Below are positions 63,958 through 64,000 of a stretch of DNA of 64,000 bases, in pieces; within the stretch, counting starts at the first letter, position 1; every line of letters begins with the position of its first letter. The position numbers and the translations under genes were made by a program. The DNA comes from Cherax quadricarinatus (lineage: Eukaryota > Arthropoda > Malacostraca > Decapoda > Parastacidae), in contig NC_091301.1 of the NCBI RefSeq assembly GCF_038502225.1, forward strand, positions 22,657,008 to 22,721,007. Reading direction: 5' to 3'. The notes below the pieces were generated by a model. It saw only the letters and a list, made by a program, of their open reading frames with translations, was not told the DNA's origin and made no database searches.

Positions 63958-64000
63958 TGATCTATTCATTGTTGATCACAGCCACTATCCCCACTGGAAA

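Overview
This window looks like repeat-dominated nuclear DNA of an arthropod, most likely a decapod crustacean such as a crayfish or lobster. That is an inference. It rests on my recollection of decapod sequences carrying the same CR1-like LINE 3' end, tRNA-type SINEs and GAAACGT modules, and on the mix of CR1-like, RTE-like and tRNA-SINE elements. I found no intact host protein gene, rRNA gene, functional tRNA gene or CRISPR array. Nearly every long open frame is either a retrotransposon reverse transcriptase or a tandem repeat whose unit lacks stop codons.

Layout. 1-2.2 kb is spacer plus a decayed LINE and a first 0.4-kb TIR element. 2.7-7.25 kb holds three minus-strand CR1-like copies in head-to-tail order, joined at (AC)n/(GT)n runs. 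7.6-9.0 kb and 10.5-11.7 kb are minisatellites of 30, 41 and 18 bp. 12.0-13.0 kb holds a tRNA-derived SINE pair and a second TIR element between (TA)n runs. 13.36-19.97 kb is one 40-bp satellite, split by a second CR1-like LINE that is itself split by an LTR insertion (16852-17768). 20-25.3 kb is a chain of minisatellites (CCCT, 16/32, 33 and 22 bp). 25.5-31.2 kb holds decayed LINE fragments, with a third TIR element. 31.5-33.8 kb is a 31-bp satellite. 34.0-35.4 kb holds two more TIR elements around a 388-bp inverted repeat that carries hammerhead-ribozyme-like cores. 35.4-42.7 kb is old LINE debris, a SINE and foldback sequence. 43.3-46.25 kb is a nearly full-length but broken RTE-like LINE between (TA)n runs. 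47.17-57.28 kb is a 10-kb satellite with a 20-bp unit, and 57.57-59.99 kb is a 44-bp satellite. 60.3-63.85 kb is a decayed CR1-like LINE invaded by a SINE/(TAA)n and a (TA)n tract. A tRNA-like sequence lies at the right end.

How the parts relate. Nesting gives a clear relative chronology: the 40-bp satellite is older than the second LINE, which is older than the LTR element. The main CR1-like family meets (AC)n at almost every preserved end, which suggests target preference for (AC)n. The TIR element always abuts (TA)n. Two signals deserve follow-up. One is the LTR insertion, which ends in what looks like a reverse-transcribed snap-back copy of mature tRNA-Leu(GAG). The other is a set of short GAAAC(G)-containing modules, best preserved in the inverted repeat at 34537-34924, that match the core of hammerhead ribozymes. 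Tandem repeats occupy well over a third of the window, and several show recent higher-order duplication.
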